From Bacillus_BD oryzisoli (GTDB lineage Bacteria; Bacillota; Bacilli; Bacillales; Cytobacillaceae), in NCBI RefSeq assembly GCF_036670025.1, contig NZ_CP137640.1, positions 5,800,001-5,864,000 on the forward strand: a DNA stretch of 64,000 bases. The letters are read 5' to 3'. This document shows, one piece after another, positions 1-8,997 of this stretch. A program made the translations under genes and the position numbers. How positions within the stretch are numbered: the stretch's first letter is position 1; each line of letters begins with the position of its first letter. The notes under the pieces were generated by a model that saw only the letters and a program-made list of their open reading frames with translations, made no database searches and was not told the DNA's origin.

Positions 1-127
1 CAATTGGCGGAATTTGATAGGTTCCATCAGCTGAAAATAACGCTGCCCATTCTTCCATTTTCCAGTTATCAAGAAGCTCTGCTTCATGGTATAAAAATTC
101 TTCAATTTCTTGACGTGTTATATTCAT
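1..127 (-). CDS. Aromatic-ring-hydroxylating dioxygenase, beta subunit (partial, 3' end beyond window)
   Basis: Only the first 42 codons are inside the window; the gene continues past position 1. The translation begins MNITRQEIEEFLYHEAELL and continues through WAALFSADGTYQIP, the usual N-terminal helix and first strand of the SnoaL/NTF2-like small subunit of Rieske ring hydroxylases. The start ATG lies 16 bases after the stop of the alpha subunit, with a GGGGG ribosome site in between, so both are in one operon. The beta subunit is structural in the alpha3beta3 oxygenase. The assignment rests on this short stretch plus its position beside the alpha subunit. Confidence 0.75.
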   Translation of the reverse strand, partial: MNITRQEIEEFLYHEAELLDNWKMEEWAALFSADGTYQIPPI

Positions 128-143
128 GCTTGCCCCCAACCTC

Positions 144-1430
144 TTATTTAGTTTCTACTTTAACTTCTTGTGCTGTAATAAGTTCATTCCATCTACGCCA
201 GAATGCACGCATTTGTGCTTCATCTGTCGCTTGAGGTACATCACGATTCATACCTTTAGAAATATCATTCCAGCCTGCACCTTTAGCATTTAAAAAACCT
301 TCTTGGCAAAGTTCAAGTGCTTCGTTATCATCTGGAGTTGCAAAGCCCCCTGGTCCTAAGAATTCTAAAAAGCTGTCATTACGAACTTGTCTGAAATTTT
401 CATTCTCAGCTTTAGGTGCTAAGGCGTAACCAGAAACTTCAATGTAACCTGGTTCGATTGGATAGAAAGTTCTGATTGTAATCGCCATAATATCGTTAAT
501 AATGAGGTTCGGGAAGATCCAAATATTACGATTCTTTTTAGCGATTCGATGTGCTCTTTCTTTGCCAAACTTCTCCTCTAATCTTGCAATGTTTCCTTCG
601 ATGATTCCTTTAGCTTCTTCTCCATAACCTTCGATCCATTTTCCTACTGGTCTTGGCCAAGCCGAATAATATTCCATAACAGCATGGCCATTACCTAGAT
701 CTTTCCCTTCACCGACAAGAGTATCTTTTTCCATTGTTCCACCACGAGTGGCAACGATTTCAAAGTATGTCTTATGTGTTGGTATTCCATGATATAAGTC
801 AACACTGTTTTCACCCAAAAGTTTCCAGTTTGCGCGCACGCTGTATTCTTGAGGATCTTTTAAAACTTCCATCCCTAATTCTGGATCTTCTGCTGCAAAT
901 GCTTGATCCGCAACAAGATCAAGATATTCTTTAGCATTTCCTAAATACTCTTCTAAAGAAACCGCATTCTTATCATAGTTAACAAAAATGAATCCACGAT
1001 AGTTTTCAAGGCGTTCTACTGTTACAAGGTTTTTAGAACCATCACAGTTATGATCTTCTGGAAAACCAGCCTTATCGGGCATACCAACTAATTCACCTTG
1101 GTTATTAAAACTCCAAGCATGATAGAAGCAGCGGAATACTTTTGAGTTTCCACATTTTTCACGAGTAACTAATGCTCCACGATGGGGACAGCTGTTATAA
1201 AAAGCTCTTATTTCTCCATCTTGGCTGCGAGTCAATATTAAATTTCTCCCACCGACTTTTCTTCTGTGGTAATCACCCTTATTAAGCAATTCTGATTCAT
1301 GTCCGATATACAGCCAACATTTACTAAAAATAGCTTCTCTTTCTAATTCTAAAATTTTGGGATCAACAAAAGCTTGGCGATTGACCTTGAATGATAGTTT
1401 TTCTTCGTCTTCACGAATATAGTTTGTCAT
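144..1430 (-). CDS. Rieske aromatic-ring-hydroxylating dioxygenase, alpha subunit
   Basis: Catalytic large subunit of a ring-hydroxylating oxygenase that adds O2 to an aromatic ring using electrons from a ferredoxin/reductase. The Rieske [2Fe-2S] ligands are visible as C81-x-H83 and C101-x2-H104. The mononuclear iron site is seen in the NSVDLYH-x4-H segment (bridging D211, H214, H219), with the third ligand expected in the acidic GFATPDDNE segment near the C-terminus. Length (428 aa) is normal. An ATG at 1430 is preferred over an in-frame TTG at 1433 because AGGAGGG lies six bases before the ATG. It is followed at once by the beta subunit and is divergent from an alpha/beta hydrolase. The substrate cannot be read from the sequence; benzoate, phenylpropionate or salicylate-type acids are all possible. 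No ferredoxin or reductase partner is next to it here. Confidence 0.9.
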   Translation of the reverse strand: MTNYIREDEEKLSFKVNRQAFVDPKILELEREAIFSKCWLYIGHESELLNKGDYHRRKVGGRNLILTRSQDGEIRAFYNSCPHRGALVTREKCGNSKVFRCFYHAWSFNNQGELVGMPDKAGFPEDHNCDGSKNLVTVERLENYRGFIFVNYDKNAVSLEEYLGNAKEYLDLVADQAFAAEDPELGMEVLKDPQEYSVRANWKLLGENSVDLYHGIPTHKTYFEIVATRGGTMEKDTLVGEGKDLGNGHAVMEYYSAWPRPVGKWIEGYGEEAKGIIEGNIARLEEKFGKERAHRIAKKNRNIWIFPNLIINDIMAITIRTFYPIEPGYIEVSGYALAPKAENENFRQVRNDSFLEFLGPGGFATPDDNEALELCQEGFLNAKGAGWNDISKGMNRDVPQATDEAQMRAFWRRWNELITAQEVKVETK

Positions 1431-1570
1431 CAATTTCCCTCCTAGAACTTTTTCAAGACTTTCTTAAACTAACTATTTCGAAGTGTTTACTGTCTAAAAT
1501 GATTTATTCATTACACAAAGATTTTTGGATCTATTCTCATTTAAAAATCTTAGTTAATTAATACCTGAAA

Positions 1571-1643
1571 TTGAAATTTCAAAAAAATTTTTGACATACG
1601 TTAAACGAAAATCGAGCCCATTTCCTTTAAGAAATCAGGCTCA
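1571..1643. promoter_or_regulatory. Divergent control region with palindrome and stem-loop
   Basis: This lies in the 456-bp gap between the divergent dioxygenase and hydrolase genes. It holds a perfect 12-bp palindrome TTGAAATTTCAA (about 1571-1582), a TTGACA hexamer (1591-1596) and a hairpin with GAGCC/GGCTC and ATTTC/GAAAT arms (1614-1642). The palindrome could be an operator. The hairpin is terminator-shaped but does not follow a gene, so its role is open. No convincing -10 was identified. Confidence 0.35.
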
Positions 1644-1886
1644 ACTATTTTGCCGCGAAGTTTGACTTAATTATTTTAAGTAATTTCATCCTACTTTGTA
1701 GTTCTGATTTTGCTGCTTTAGTTACAATAAACACGAAATCATCCCCTTTTTGTTTCCTTTTGAAGCGGTGGGATATTCATAAAATAGTATTTACTTTCTT
1801 TCCTGATAATACCCCTAATAGCCTCAGAAAAAATGGTCACAATAATATGAGTCATACGAAACTTATTTAAAAAGGAGGAAAATTAA

Positions 1887-2705
1887 ATGGTTGAAGATGG
1901 AAAATTTGGTGATGTAAAAGGAATTAATACGCACTATCATGAGGATGGAAAAGGTGAACCAGTTCTTCTTATTCATGGTTCTGGCCCAGGGGTTTCAGCG
2001 TGGGCAAACTGGCGATTAGTTTTCCCTATTCTTTCAGAGCACTATCACTTATATGCACCAGATGTTGTCGGATTTGGTTATACCGACAGACCTAAAGATA
2101 TTAAATATTCAATCCATGTGTGGGCAGACCATATGATTGATTTTATTGAAACCATTATCAAAGAAAAGGTATCGATTATTGGTAATTCCTTTGGCGGAGC
2201 CATTGCCCTTCATTTGGCAAAAAAGCGCCCAGACCTTGTCAATAAATTAATTTTAATGGGAAGTATGGGAACAGATCATCCTATTGCTGACGGATTGGAC
2301 AAAGTATGGGGGTATTCACCAAGTCCTGAAAATATGAAAAATCTCATAAAGCTTTTTGCTTATGATCAAAGTATGGCTGAAAATGGTGACTTAGTTCAAA
2401 TGCGTTATCAATCAAGTATTCAAGAAGGATTTCATGAAGCATTCTCTTCCATGTTCCCTGAACCAAGACAACAACATGTTGATGCGATGGCATTAACGGA
2501 AGAGGAATTAAAAGCAATTGAATTCCCAACACTTTTGATTCACGGTAGAGAAGATCAGGTTATTCCTGTTGAACAAACAAGCTGGGTTCTTGCAAAAACT
2601 TTACCAAATGCACAATTCCATACATTCCCTAAATGTGGACACTGGGTACAAATTGAAAAAACAAAAGAATTTGCTGGTCAAGTCATTGAATTCTTGAATC
2701 AATAA
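1887..2705 (+). CDS. Alpha/beta hydrolase, meta-cleavage-product hydrolase-like
   Basis: A 272-aa alpha/beta hydrolase of the BphD/DmpD/MhpC type, which in aromatic pathways splits the C-C bond of ring-fission products. Visible features are the oxyanion segment HGSGPGVSAW (residues 30-39), the nucleophile elbow GNSFGG (S101), the acid in HGREDQ (D223) and the catalytic histidine in CGHW (H252). HGSGPG is the motif usual for C-C hydrolases. A strong AAGGAGG site precedes the ATG by about eight bases. The gene stands alone on the plus strand, divergent from the ring hydroxylase, and ends in a strong terminator. The role in a meta pathway is inferred from neighbours; an esterase or dehalogenase function is not excluded. 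Confidence 0.85.
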   Translation: MVEDGKFGDVKGINTHYHEDGKGEPVLLIHGSGPGVSAWANWRLVFPILSEHYHLYAPDVVGFGYTDRPKDIKYSIHVWADHMIDFIETIIKEKVSIIGNSFGGAIALHLAKKRPDLVNKLILMGSMGTDHPIADGLDKVWGYSPSPENMKNLIKLFAYDQSMAENGDLVQMRYQSSIQEGFHEAFSSMFPEPRQQHVDAMALTEEELKAIEFPTLLIHGREDQVIPVEQTSWVLAKTLPNAQFHTFPKCGHWVQIEKTKEFAGQVIEFLNQ

Positions 2706-2725
2706 CAGAGTCATTTGGTATTAAA

Positions 2726-2764
2726 GTTGAACCCCGTTCTTAAGATTTTAAGACGGGGTTCAAC
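2726..2764 (+). terminator. Rho-independent terminator after the hydrolase
   Basis: Twelve-bp arms GTTGAACCCCGT / ACGGGGTTCAAC enclose a TTAAG-rich loop that can pair further; an A/T-rich run follows. It sits 21 bases after the hydrolase stop. Confidence 0.85.
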
Positions 2765-2880
2765 TAAGTTTTAATTTTAGGGAAGGATAAGAAGGTCAAT
2801 AAGTCCCCGCATCAACATCTGAGGTTTACGGAAAATTTACATCTCCTTGTTTAAATTGATTTGAACCCTTATGAAAATGA

Positions 2881-3177
2881 CTACTTGTTTATAGAGTTAA
2901 TATTATTGCTCACATCACGATTTTCGGAAGCTGTATGGTCATCTACTTCAGCCCCCTCCCCCATCTGGTTACCAATAGTAGCGCCTGAAACACCGCCTAT
3001 AACCGCACCAATTACTCCAAATGGAGCACCTATCATAGCACCTGTAACGGCTCCATTAAATGTTCCAGTTGTTTCACCATAGTTAGTGGCATCTTGGATA
3101 GCAATACTGCCAGCTTGATTATTGCTACTTTCTTCTGCATTTCCATCAAAGTTCTTGCGTTCGTTACCCTGATCCAT
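2881..3177 (-). CDS. Small glycine-zipper-like protein, copy 1
   Basis: A 98-aa protein with polar, Asn/Gln-rich ends and a central glycine-zipper-like hydrophobic segment (about residues 42-70, GAVTGAMIGAPFGVIGAVIGG then GATIGNQMG). Such segments insert in membranes or self-assemble. No cleavable signal peptide is visible. The start is supported by AAGGAAGTG upstream. A diverged copy lies at 19731-20012 in the same orientation, and the sequence upstream of the start is also shared, so this is part of a segmental duplication. The function is unknown; a stress or spore-associated small protein is a guess based only on composition. Confidence 0.7.
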   Translation of the reverse strand: MDQGNERKNFDGNAEESSNNQAGSIAIQDATNYGETTGTFNGAVTGAMIGAPFGVIGAVIGGVSGATIGNQMGEGAEVDDHTASENRDVSNNINSINK

Positions 3178-3962
3178 ATATTCACTTCCTTGTTAATTAA
3201 TAGGGAATATGCTAATTATGGAAGCACATCATCCCAAACATATACTACCCTGTAGAAGTAGTTTTACTCACTATATGTTAAGTGGAGAATTTCTATTTTC
3301 TATTACTTGGTTGTATCTATACTGGTCTGTCATTGGGAAGCACGTTTTATCCTCATTAATGCAGGTCTATAGATATACACCCAAGGGCATTGCTGGATAT
3401 TAGGAGGAAAGATGGAATAGGTATGAGAATTCATAGGCAGAGAATTTCCGGCTAATGTATGTAGTGGAGGCTTAAGAAGCAGATATAAGCGGAGATATTC
3501 CGATTAACTGCACTAAATAAGACAAAATCCAAAGATTTGGATAATATAAACGGAAAAACTCACTTTATTTTTAGGGAAATATAGGTATTTCCCAATTTAA
3601 ACGGAATTTTTCCGTTTATTTTTCAAACACAGGGAATCAACATTCAGAGAGCCAAAATCAAATAACTTTGTCTGATAATCCGATTCATTACCGAGGGGAA
3701 GTATTTGTTTACGACTCCTTTCTTATACATAATTTAACATGGTAATTTGCATCTATTTAAGCAATTCAATTATCAGATTCGCAAGTTGTTATTTACTATG
3801 CGATTTGCTCAAAACATAAAAAAATAGGATGAGGAAATTACTGCGATTTCGCACCCTATTTGCATTGCGATTTACTGTTTTGCACATTTAAAAAGAACCC
3901 CCACTCATTTGAAAAGTGGGGGTTCTCGACAAGCTGAAAGGATAACTGAAGATCATCTACCC
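3178..3962. other. 785-bp intergenic stretch with conserved leader and hairpins
   Basis: The first about 150 bases (to roughly 3330) are recognisably repeated upstream of the second glycine-zipper gene (20013-20160), so they belong to the duplication and may hold its promoter. Further on there is a short hairpin, AAACGGAA / TTCCGTTT followed by ATTTTT (about 3598-3625), and then the clpE terminator. An open frame at 3209-3403 has no ribosome site and falls in the shared leader, so it is not called. Confidence 0.45.
3894..3926 (-). terminator. Terminator after clpE
   Basis: Perfect 12-bp arms AGAACCCCCACT / AGTGGGGGTTCT with a nine-base loop. On the minus strand it lies about 40 bases beyond the clpE stop. 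Confidence 0.8.
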
Positions 3963-6083
3963 TTATGCTACGTTAATTTTATTATTTTCTACTGAAACAG
4001 TGATCACGGTTACGTTTTCGTTATTAATAATTAAAGTAGTGATTTTATCTTCAATTTGTTCTTGGATAACGCGTCGAAGTGGTCGAGCACCAAATACGCT
4101 GCTATAACCTAGTTCAGCAATCTTTTCTTTTGCTTCCTTATCCATTTCAATCGAGATACCTTGTTCTTCTAATGTTCCTTTAAGCTCTCCAATCATAATA
4201 TCGATTATTTCCACAAGGTTCTCTTTTTGTAGGTGATTAAACTCAATAATCGAATCGATACGGTTTAAGAATTCAGGCTTAAAGAAATTTCCAATTTTGT
4301 CGATAATATTTGATTCTACTACTTCTTCCTGTTCCTCGCTGCCAAAACCAATTGGACCTAAATTCTTGCTGCCAACACCAGCATTTGAAGTCATGATAAT
4401 AATCGTTTCAGTAAAGCTCACGACTCTTCCTTGGCTATCCGTTAACCTGCCATCTTCCATGATTTGAAGAAACATATTCATTACATCTGGGTGTGCTTTC
4501 TCGATTTCATCTAGCAGAATAATGGAATAAGGATTTCTACGAACCTGTTCCGTTAACTGACCTGCTTCCTCATGTCCGACATAGCCGGGAGGTGAACCAA
4601 TGAGCTTTGAAACAGAGTGCTTTTCCATATATTCACTCATATCTAAACGAATCATCGCATCTTTACTGCCGAATAATTCTGCTGCAAGAGTTTTCGTTAA
4701 CTCGGTTTTACCTGTACCCGTTGGACCTAAGAATAAGAATGAAGCTGTTGGACGTGTTTTAGGTTTTAATCCTACGCTTGCCCTTAAGATGGCATTGGAT
4801 ACTTTTTCAATTGCTTTATCCTGACCAATAATTTTACTTGCGAGTCTCTCTTTCAAGTTTTTCATTTTTTGTTGTTCTTCTTTTTGCAGCTTTTGTACAG
4901 GGATTCCAGTACTCTTTTCAATAATCTCTTGGATCATTTCTACGGTAATATCCTTCGTTATATCCTCTGAGTATTCAGATAATATTTCTTTTATTTCTCT
5001 CTCTTCATCACGAAGAATCGCAGCTTTTTCGTAGTGTTCTAATTTCGCTGCTTGTTGTTTTTCTTCAGCAATATCTTTTAAGCGCTGTTTTAAATAGTTA
5101 ACATCTAGCCCTCCATGAGCAAGGTTTAGCATGGCACCGGCCTCATCCATTAAATCGATGGCCTTATCTGGTAAGAAGCGATCTTGAATATAGCGTTTTG
5201 ATAGTGTAACACATGCTTTTAGTACATCATCTGAATATGTCACATCGTGATACTTTTCATAGGCTGGCCGAATTCCTTTTAGAATATCAATCGCTTCATT
5301 CACAGACGGCTCTTTAACGATCACCGATTGGAAGCGACGCTCAAGTGCTGGATCCTTTTCAATCATGCGATACTCTTTCATCGTTGTTGCTCCAACCACT
5401 TGGATATCACCACGCGCTAACGCTGGTTTCAATATATTCCCTGCGTCCATTGAACCGTTAGAGGTACCTCCAGCACCAACCATCATGTGCAATTCATCAA
5501 TGAACAAAATGACGTTCTCACGTTGTTGTAATTCAGTAACAAGTTGGTTCATTTTTTCTTCAAATTGTCCTCTGTAAGCTGTACCTGCTACAAGTGAACT
5601 TATGTCTAGCAAATACACTTCTTTCCTTTTTAGCTTCGCAGGTACTTTGCCTCTAACGATTTGAAGAGCAAGGCCTTCAACAATCGCTGTTTTCCCTACA
5701 CCTGCTTCACCAATTAAGACCGGATTATTTTTTGTACGACGGTTTAGTATCTGAAGGACACGTTCAATTTCTTGATCCCTGCCGATCACGCTATCAATTC
5801 GCCCTTCTCTTGCTTCATTCGTCAAGTTCCGTCCATGTTGATCAAGAAAGCCATCTGTTTCACGATACTTTAGCTGGTTAACATTGACATATTGCTCGGA
5901 CTGACTGCCATCTGTGTCAAATTGATCAAACATTTGGTCATCAAAATCAATGGAACCGTTTTCTAATCTTTGTATTGCGATTTCATAGCATTCTTCACAC
6001 AAATTAATTTCACTTTGACTCTGATTAAATGATATTTTTAACTTAAAACTCGCCTGCGTTGTTCGACAGTTTTCACAAATCAC
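3963..6083 (-). CDS. clpE: ATP-dependent Clp protease ATP-binding subunit ClpE
   Basis: A Hsp100/Clp AAA+ unfoldase that feeds substrates to ClpP under heat and protein-misfolding stress. The 706-aa length matches ClpE. The family hallmark is the N-terminal zinc finger C3-x2-C6 ... C29-x2-C32. Two AAA+ modules follow: Walker A GEAGVGKT with the DEL Walker B region, a UVR-like coiled segment in the middle, and a second Walker A GPTGTGKT with LLDEIEKAHP. The start is GTG at 6083, eight bases after AGGAGG. A CtsR operator sits just upstream, so heat and stress control is expected. A remnant of a second clpE 3' end remains at 20361-20433. Confidence 0.95.
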   Translation of the reverse strand: MICENCRTTQASFKLKISFNQSQSEINLCEECYEIAIQRLENGSIDFDDQMFDQFDTDGSQSEQYVNVNQLKYRETDGFLDQHGRNLTNEAREGRIDSVIGRDQEIERVLQILNRRTKNNPVLIGEAGVGKTAIVEGLALQIVRGKVPAKLKRKEVYLLDISSLVAGTAYRGQFEEKMNQLVTELQQRENVILFIDELHMMVGAGGTSNGSMDAGNILKPALARGDIQVVGATTMKEYRMIEKDPALERRFQSVIVKEPSVNEAIDILKGIRPAYEKYHDVTYSDDVLKACVTLSKRYIQDRFLPDKAIDLMDEAGAMLNLAHGGLDVNYLKQRLKDIAEEKQQAAKLEHYEKAAILRDEEREIKEILSEYSEDITKDITVEMIQEIIEKSTGIPVQKLQKEEQQKMKNLKERLASKIIGQDKAIEKVSNAILRASVGLKPKTRPTASFLFLGPTGTGKTELTKTLAAELFGSKDAMIRLDMSEYMEKHSVSKLIGSPPGYVGHEEAGQLTEQVRRNPYSIILLDEIEKAHPDVMNMFLQIMEDGRLTDSQGRVVSFTETIIIMTSNAGVGSKNLGPIGFGSEEQEEVVESNIIDKIGNFFKPEFLNRIDSIIEFNHLQKENLVEIIDIMIGELKGTLEEQGISIEMDKEAKEKIAELGYSSVFGARPLRRVIQEQIEDKITTLIINNENVTVITVSVENNKINVA

Positions 6084-6102
6084 CTTTCAATCCTCCTTCA
6101 AC

Positions 6103-6119
6103 TTTGACTAATTTTGACT
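6103..6119 (-). promoter_or_regulatory. CtsR operator upstream of clpE
   Basis: On the minus strand this reads AGTCAAA-ATT-AGTCAAA, a tandem heptad repeat matching the established CtsR consensus (A/G)GTCAAA-NAN-(A/G)GTCAAA except in the spacer. It begins about 20 bases before the clpE start. Confidence 0.85.
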
Positions 6120-6384
6120 ATGAATATATGAAAAAGAGCCACTTCTTCTAGTAGGCCCGCTGAACTATTTATTAAGTTTTCTCTAGTATATTGTACTTTT
6201 AATGACATTTCTACAGGTAATGGTTGGGTGTATATCCAACCTAGTATGAAACGCCGAAACGCCAGATAATGATAAGCCTTAAATTGGACTTTTTTACTAT
6301 TTTCATCTTTTTATTGTTCTAAAATGTAAATTCCTAGAAAAATAATGATTCTTAATATATATTATATTAAAAGGGGGGATAAAA

Positions 6385-6612
6385 ATGGTTCGTATGACAG
6401 TCGCTGGTATCGGGGGATTTTTCCTCGTTTTTATTGAGGCATATATTGTCATAATGTTAACAGGCTACCACTCTATCGACTTTGATGGCATCAGTCCATT
6501 TATCTCTATCTGGTCCATGAACTTTTTCCTTCTGTTTTCCATTTTGACTAGTATCAAACCTTGGATTGCTGAAAGAATGTCAAAAAATCAAGAAACTTCG
6601 CTAAGAAGATAA
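6385..6612 (+). CDS. Small two-helix membrane protein, copy 1
   Basis: A 75-aa protein with a hydrophobic helix at residues 5-26 and a second at 40-59, ending in a basic tail, so probably a small integral membrane protein. A GGGGGG ribosome site precedes the ATG, and an A/T-rich promoter region is shared with the second copy at 22910. It converges on doxX with a shared bidirectional terminator. I do not recognise the family. Confidence 0.65.
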   Translation: MVRMTVAGIGGFFLVFIEAYIVIMLTGYHSIDFDGISPFISIWSMNFFLLFSILTSIKPWIAERMSKNQETSLRR

Positions 6613-6641
6613 TTTGTAACCTTTTAAATGATACCAAAACC

Positions 6642-6682
6642 AAAAAGCCTTAGTCCTTTTGTTTGAAAGGAATAAGGCTTTT
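6642..6682. terminator. Bidirectional terminator between small membrane gene and doxX
   Basis: Ten-bp arms AAAAGCCTTA / TAAGGCTTTT with further pairing inside (TCC/GGA) and T-runs on either strand. It separates two convergent genes. Confidence 0.85.
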
Positions 6683-6690
6683 ATATATAT

Positions 6691-7185
6691 TTATCTTTTT
6701 GAAGGAACTGCAACATCATTCTCTTTCTTGTTCATGATGTGACGTACAATAGGTAGAACCCAACGGTCTAATCCATATTTTCCTGCATTTGCACCAGCTA
6801 CAAGAATGAATACGATGATTAACGCCATTAAGGCATTAGGATTTGCTACTCCAGAAAAAAGGAAAGAAAAGTTCATAACTACTCCAAAAAAGGCGGCTGC
6901 TGTTGTTAAACATCCTAAGATTAATCCAAGACCAACTAAAACTTCACCCCATGGAACGAGGAAATTAAAAAGACTGATGTTAGGAAGTGCAACACCTTCT
7001 AGGAAAGAAGCCCACCAGCCCTCTACTACTGGATTATTAATCGCACCTTGAAGGAAACCAGAAGCATCAAATCCACCACCGCTAACCTTTTCCCATCCAT
7101 GGATTAAAAAGGTAGAACCTACATATAATCTAAGTAATACAAGAATGATAGCAGAAACATTGCTTTCTCTTAACCATTTAACCAT
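6691..7185 (-). CDS. DoxX family membrane protein, copy 1
   Basis: A 164-aa DoxX/DoxD-like protein with four predicted helices. The family pattern is clear: RLYVGSTFLIHGWEKV in helix 1, then PWGEVLVGLGLILG and a third helix ending in FSFLFSGV. Relatives are subunits of thiosulfate:quinone oxidoreductase or components of redox-homeostasis complexes; the exact role is unknown. The ATG at 7185 is preferred over a GTG at 7194 because GGGAG lies eight bases upstream. A near-identical copy is at 23215-23709. Confidence 0.85.
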   Translation of the reverse strand: MVKWLRESNVSAIILVLLRLYVGSTFLIHGWEKVSGGGFDASGFLQGAINNPVVEGWWASFLEGVALPNISLFNFLVPWGEVLVGLGLILGCLTTAAAFFGVVMNFSFLFSGVANPNALMALIIVFILVAGANAGKYGLDRWVLPIVRHIMNKKENDVAVPSKR

Positions 7186-7353
7186 AATTTCCACTCCCTT
7201 AATCTTATTTCCTTTACAATTAGATTGTACTACATTATCTTTAATTAAAAATATCTAAACTAAAGATTTCACTGTTTCGAAACACTTATTTGACAATATT
7301 GTTAAATATAGATTTTGTCTATTGATTATTGCTTTTGAAATAAAGTTTTTTTC

Positions 7354-7408
7354 AAAGAAACGCTGACGGGTCCATTTCATGTAATGAAACACCTGGATGG
7401 TTCTGACA
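7354..7408. repeat. Family-B dispersed repeat (variant)
   Basis: Begins CAAAGAAACGC and continues as GACGGGTCCATTTCAT, with a partial inverted arm TGAAACACC. It sits at the edge of the doxX duplication. The rest of the 7186-7586 gap shows no gene; a GGGGCGTCACTGTGA-like family-A end precedes position 7586. Confidence 0.55.
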
Positions 7409-7586
7409 AACGATCGTGTTGGCGCAAAACCAGTGTACCTACCCAATAAATGTACATCTCAGAAGGTAACCCCGACCAACAGTTTAGGAAACTATTGCTC
7501 TAACATATATAGGTAAAAAAATACAATTTATAAATTCTACCATTCTACAAATATCAACAAAATTTGGGGCGTCACTGTGATGGAAC

Positions 7587-8888
7587 TTAAGGTACAATAT
7601 AAGAAAAGATATCTTGGATAGTGTGGTCCTCACTGTAGTAGGTTAAGGTATCTCCGTTGGTGTTGTTTAGGAATCCAGCAGCCAATCCATTGTAATAATG
7701 TCCAGGACGGTTCGTTCCTGGGCCAGGATACACACGAAGTAAGCTGCCAGGTTCGATTTCAACCCCGTCTCCAATTCGTAAAAGGCTACTGGCCTGGTCG
7801 CGTAAATAATGGTTGCTTACATTAATAGTCTCATCGGTGATGTTGCGAAGTGTAACATGCTCTCCTGTTTCAGGCTGGATATCGTCACCACTTGGGTTTG
7901 GAAAAACATGATCGATCACGACACCGCTTTTGCGAAGATTTATATCTTTTTGGGAACGTACTCTTAATGCAGTAGTTGGTTGGTTTGTCACTAAGTAGTC
8001 GTAGCCTTGACATAGAGCCATTTCGATTTGCTCCGGACTATCGACTGGGTCACAGTAGACTTTGAGGCCGCGGGCATGGGCACGTTCAATATCGGATTTA
8101 CTTGTTTTCCGTGGATGTGAGAAGACACCTACTGTCCAACTGGCAAGACGGTCAAGTTCTGAATCTGCCAGCATATCTCCTCCAGTGAGGAACAACAGTT
8201 GAACGTTTGGAGCGACTTGGTGGAATTCTTTAAGAGCCGCTTCATCACGAGAATGCACCATCATTCGATACGCACCTGAATGCAAAGTTCCTCCGTCAGC
8301 AAGACCAGCATCCACTAATGCTTGTGCGAGTTTTGTAGCAACACCAGGGCTGTTTTGTGGCGATTTAAGTTCAAATGTTACCCCTGTGTTCTTATCAAGA
8401 AGCGCTAACACCTCTTGCACGGTTGGAATTTTCTCTCCAGCAAAACGGGAGTCAAACCAAGATCCGGCATTAAGCTGCTTGATTTCAGCCAAAGTAAGGT
8501 CCCCTGGTCTCCATGGAGAACGGTCTGGAAATATTTCTTTAACATTGGTTGTACGAATTAAGGTATCATCGTGCAAAAGGATCATCTCTCCATCTTTCGT
8601 TAACTGAACATCTCCTTCTAATACCTCTACTTTTTCTTCCATTGCCTTTTTATAGGATGCAAGTGTTTCTTCTGGGGCTAATAAAGGTGAACCACGGTGT
8701 CCAACTACTATAGCATTTGCGCCGACACCTTTACCTTTACCAATCTTTCCAGTCTCCTCCGCAAAAACTTCACTAGAATCAAGCGAAAATAAGTCCGTTG
8801 TTCCTAGTGTTAACGCAAGAGTACTAACTCCGCCTACTTTTAAGAACTTTCTGCGGTTCAAACCCTTGATTTGACCTTGTTGAGTCAT
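7587..8888 (-). CDS. Secreted glycerophosphodiester phosphodiesterase with lamin-tail domain
   Basis: Hydrolyses glycerophosphodiesters to glycerol-3-phosphate plus alcohol, outside the cell. A twin-arginine signal (NRRKFLKVGG, residues 11-20) is followed by a hydrophobic stretch. The GDPD domain begins with VGHRGS-PLLAPEETLASY, then EGDVQLTKDGEMILLHDDTL and later FELKSP, which supply the catalytic His and metal-binding acids. The last about 110 residues (VIDHVFPNPSGDDIQPETGE onward) look like a lamin-tail beta-sandwich, a common add-on to secreted hydrolases. GGAGG precedes the ATG. Tat export fits a metal-loaded enzyme. Weak TTNACA-like repeats upstream would fit PhoP control but are not decisive. 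Confidence 0.9.
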   Translation of the reverse strand: MTQQGQIKGLNRRKFLKVGGVSTLALTLGTTDLFSLDSSEVFAEETGKIGKGKGVGANAIVVGHRGSPLLAPEETLASYKKAMEEKVEVLEGDVQLTKDGEMILLHDDTLIRTTNVKEIFPDRSPWRPGDLTLAEIKQLNAGSWFDSRFAGEKIPTVQEVLALLDKNTGVTFELKSPQNSPGVATKLAQALVDAGLADGGTLHSGAYRMMVHSRDEAALKEFHQVAPNVQLLFLTGGDMLADSELDRLASWTVGVFSHPRKTSKSDIERAHARGLKVYCDPVDSPEQIEMALCQGYDYLVTNQPTTALRVRSQKDINLRKSGVVIDHVFPNPSGDDIQPETGEHVTLRNITDETINVSNHYLRDQASSLLRIGDGVEIEPGSLLRVYPGPGTNRPGHYYNGLAAGFLNNTNGDTLTYYSEDHTIQDIFSYIVP

Positions 8889-8997
8889 GATAAATACGCC
8901 TCCTTGAGATTAATTACCATTCTCTATTAATAAAACTAGTAGATCGATATTAATTAACTATTTGTCTAGTATTAATATTTCGTAAATTTACATAATT

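Larger units (their letters stand above)
6288..7362. repeat. Segmental duplication, part with small membrane protein and doxX, copy 1
   Basis: About 1.07 kb is repeated in direct orientation at about 22821-23883: the A/T-rich promoter, a 75-77 aa membrane protein, the shared terminator, doxX and its upstream region. By eye the DoxX proteins differ at only three positions. Both copies run out in a family-B repeat (TTTTTCAAAGAAACG). The glycine-zipper genes and a clpE scar show that the original duplicated unit was larger. Confidence 0.85.

Noticed and set aside
3209..3403. Plus-strand 64-codon open frame after the glycine-zipper gene
   Set aside because: No ribosome site; it lies in the leader that is shared with 20013-20160, where the frame is not kept.
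7255..7446. Minus-strand ORF upstream of doxX copy 1
   Set aside because: It runs through a family-B repeat and has no ribosome site; the copy-2 equivalent is not conserved as protein.
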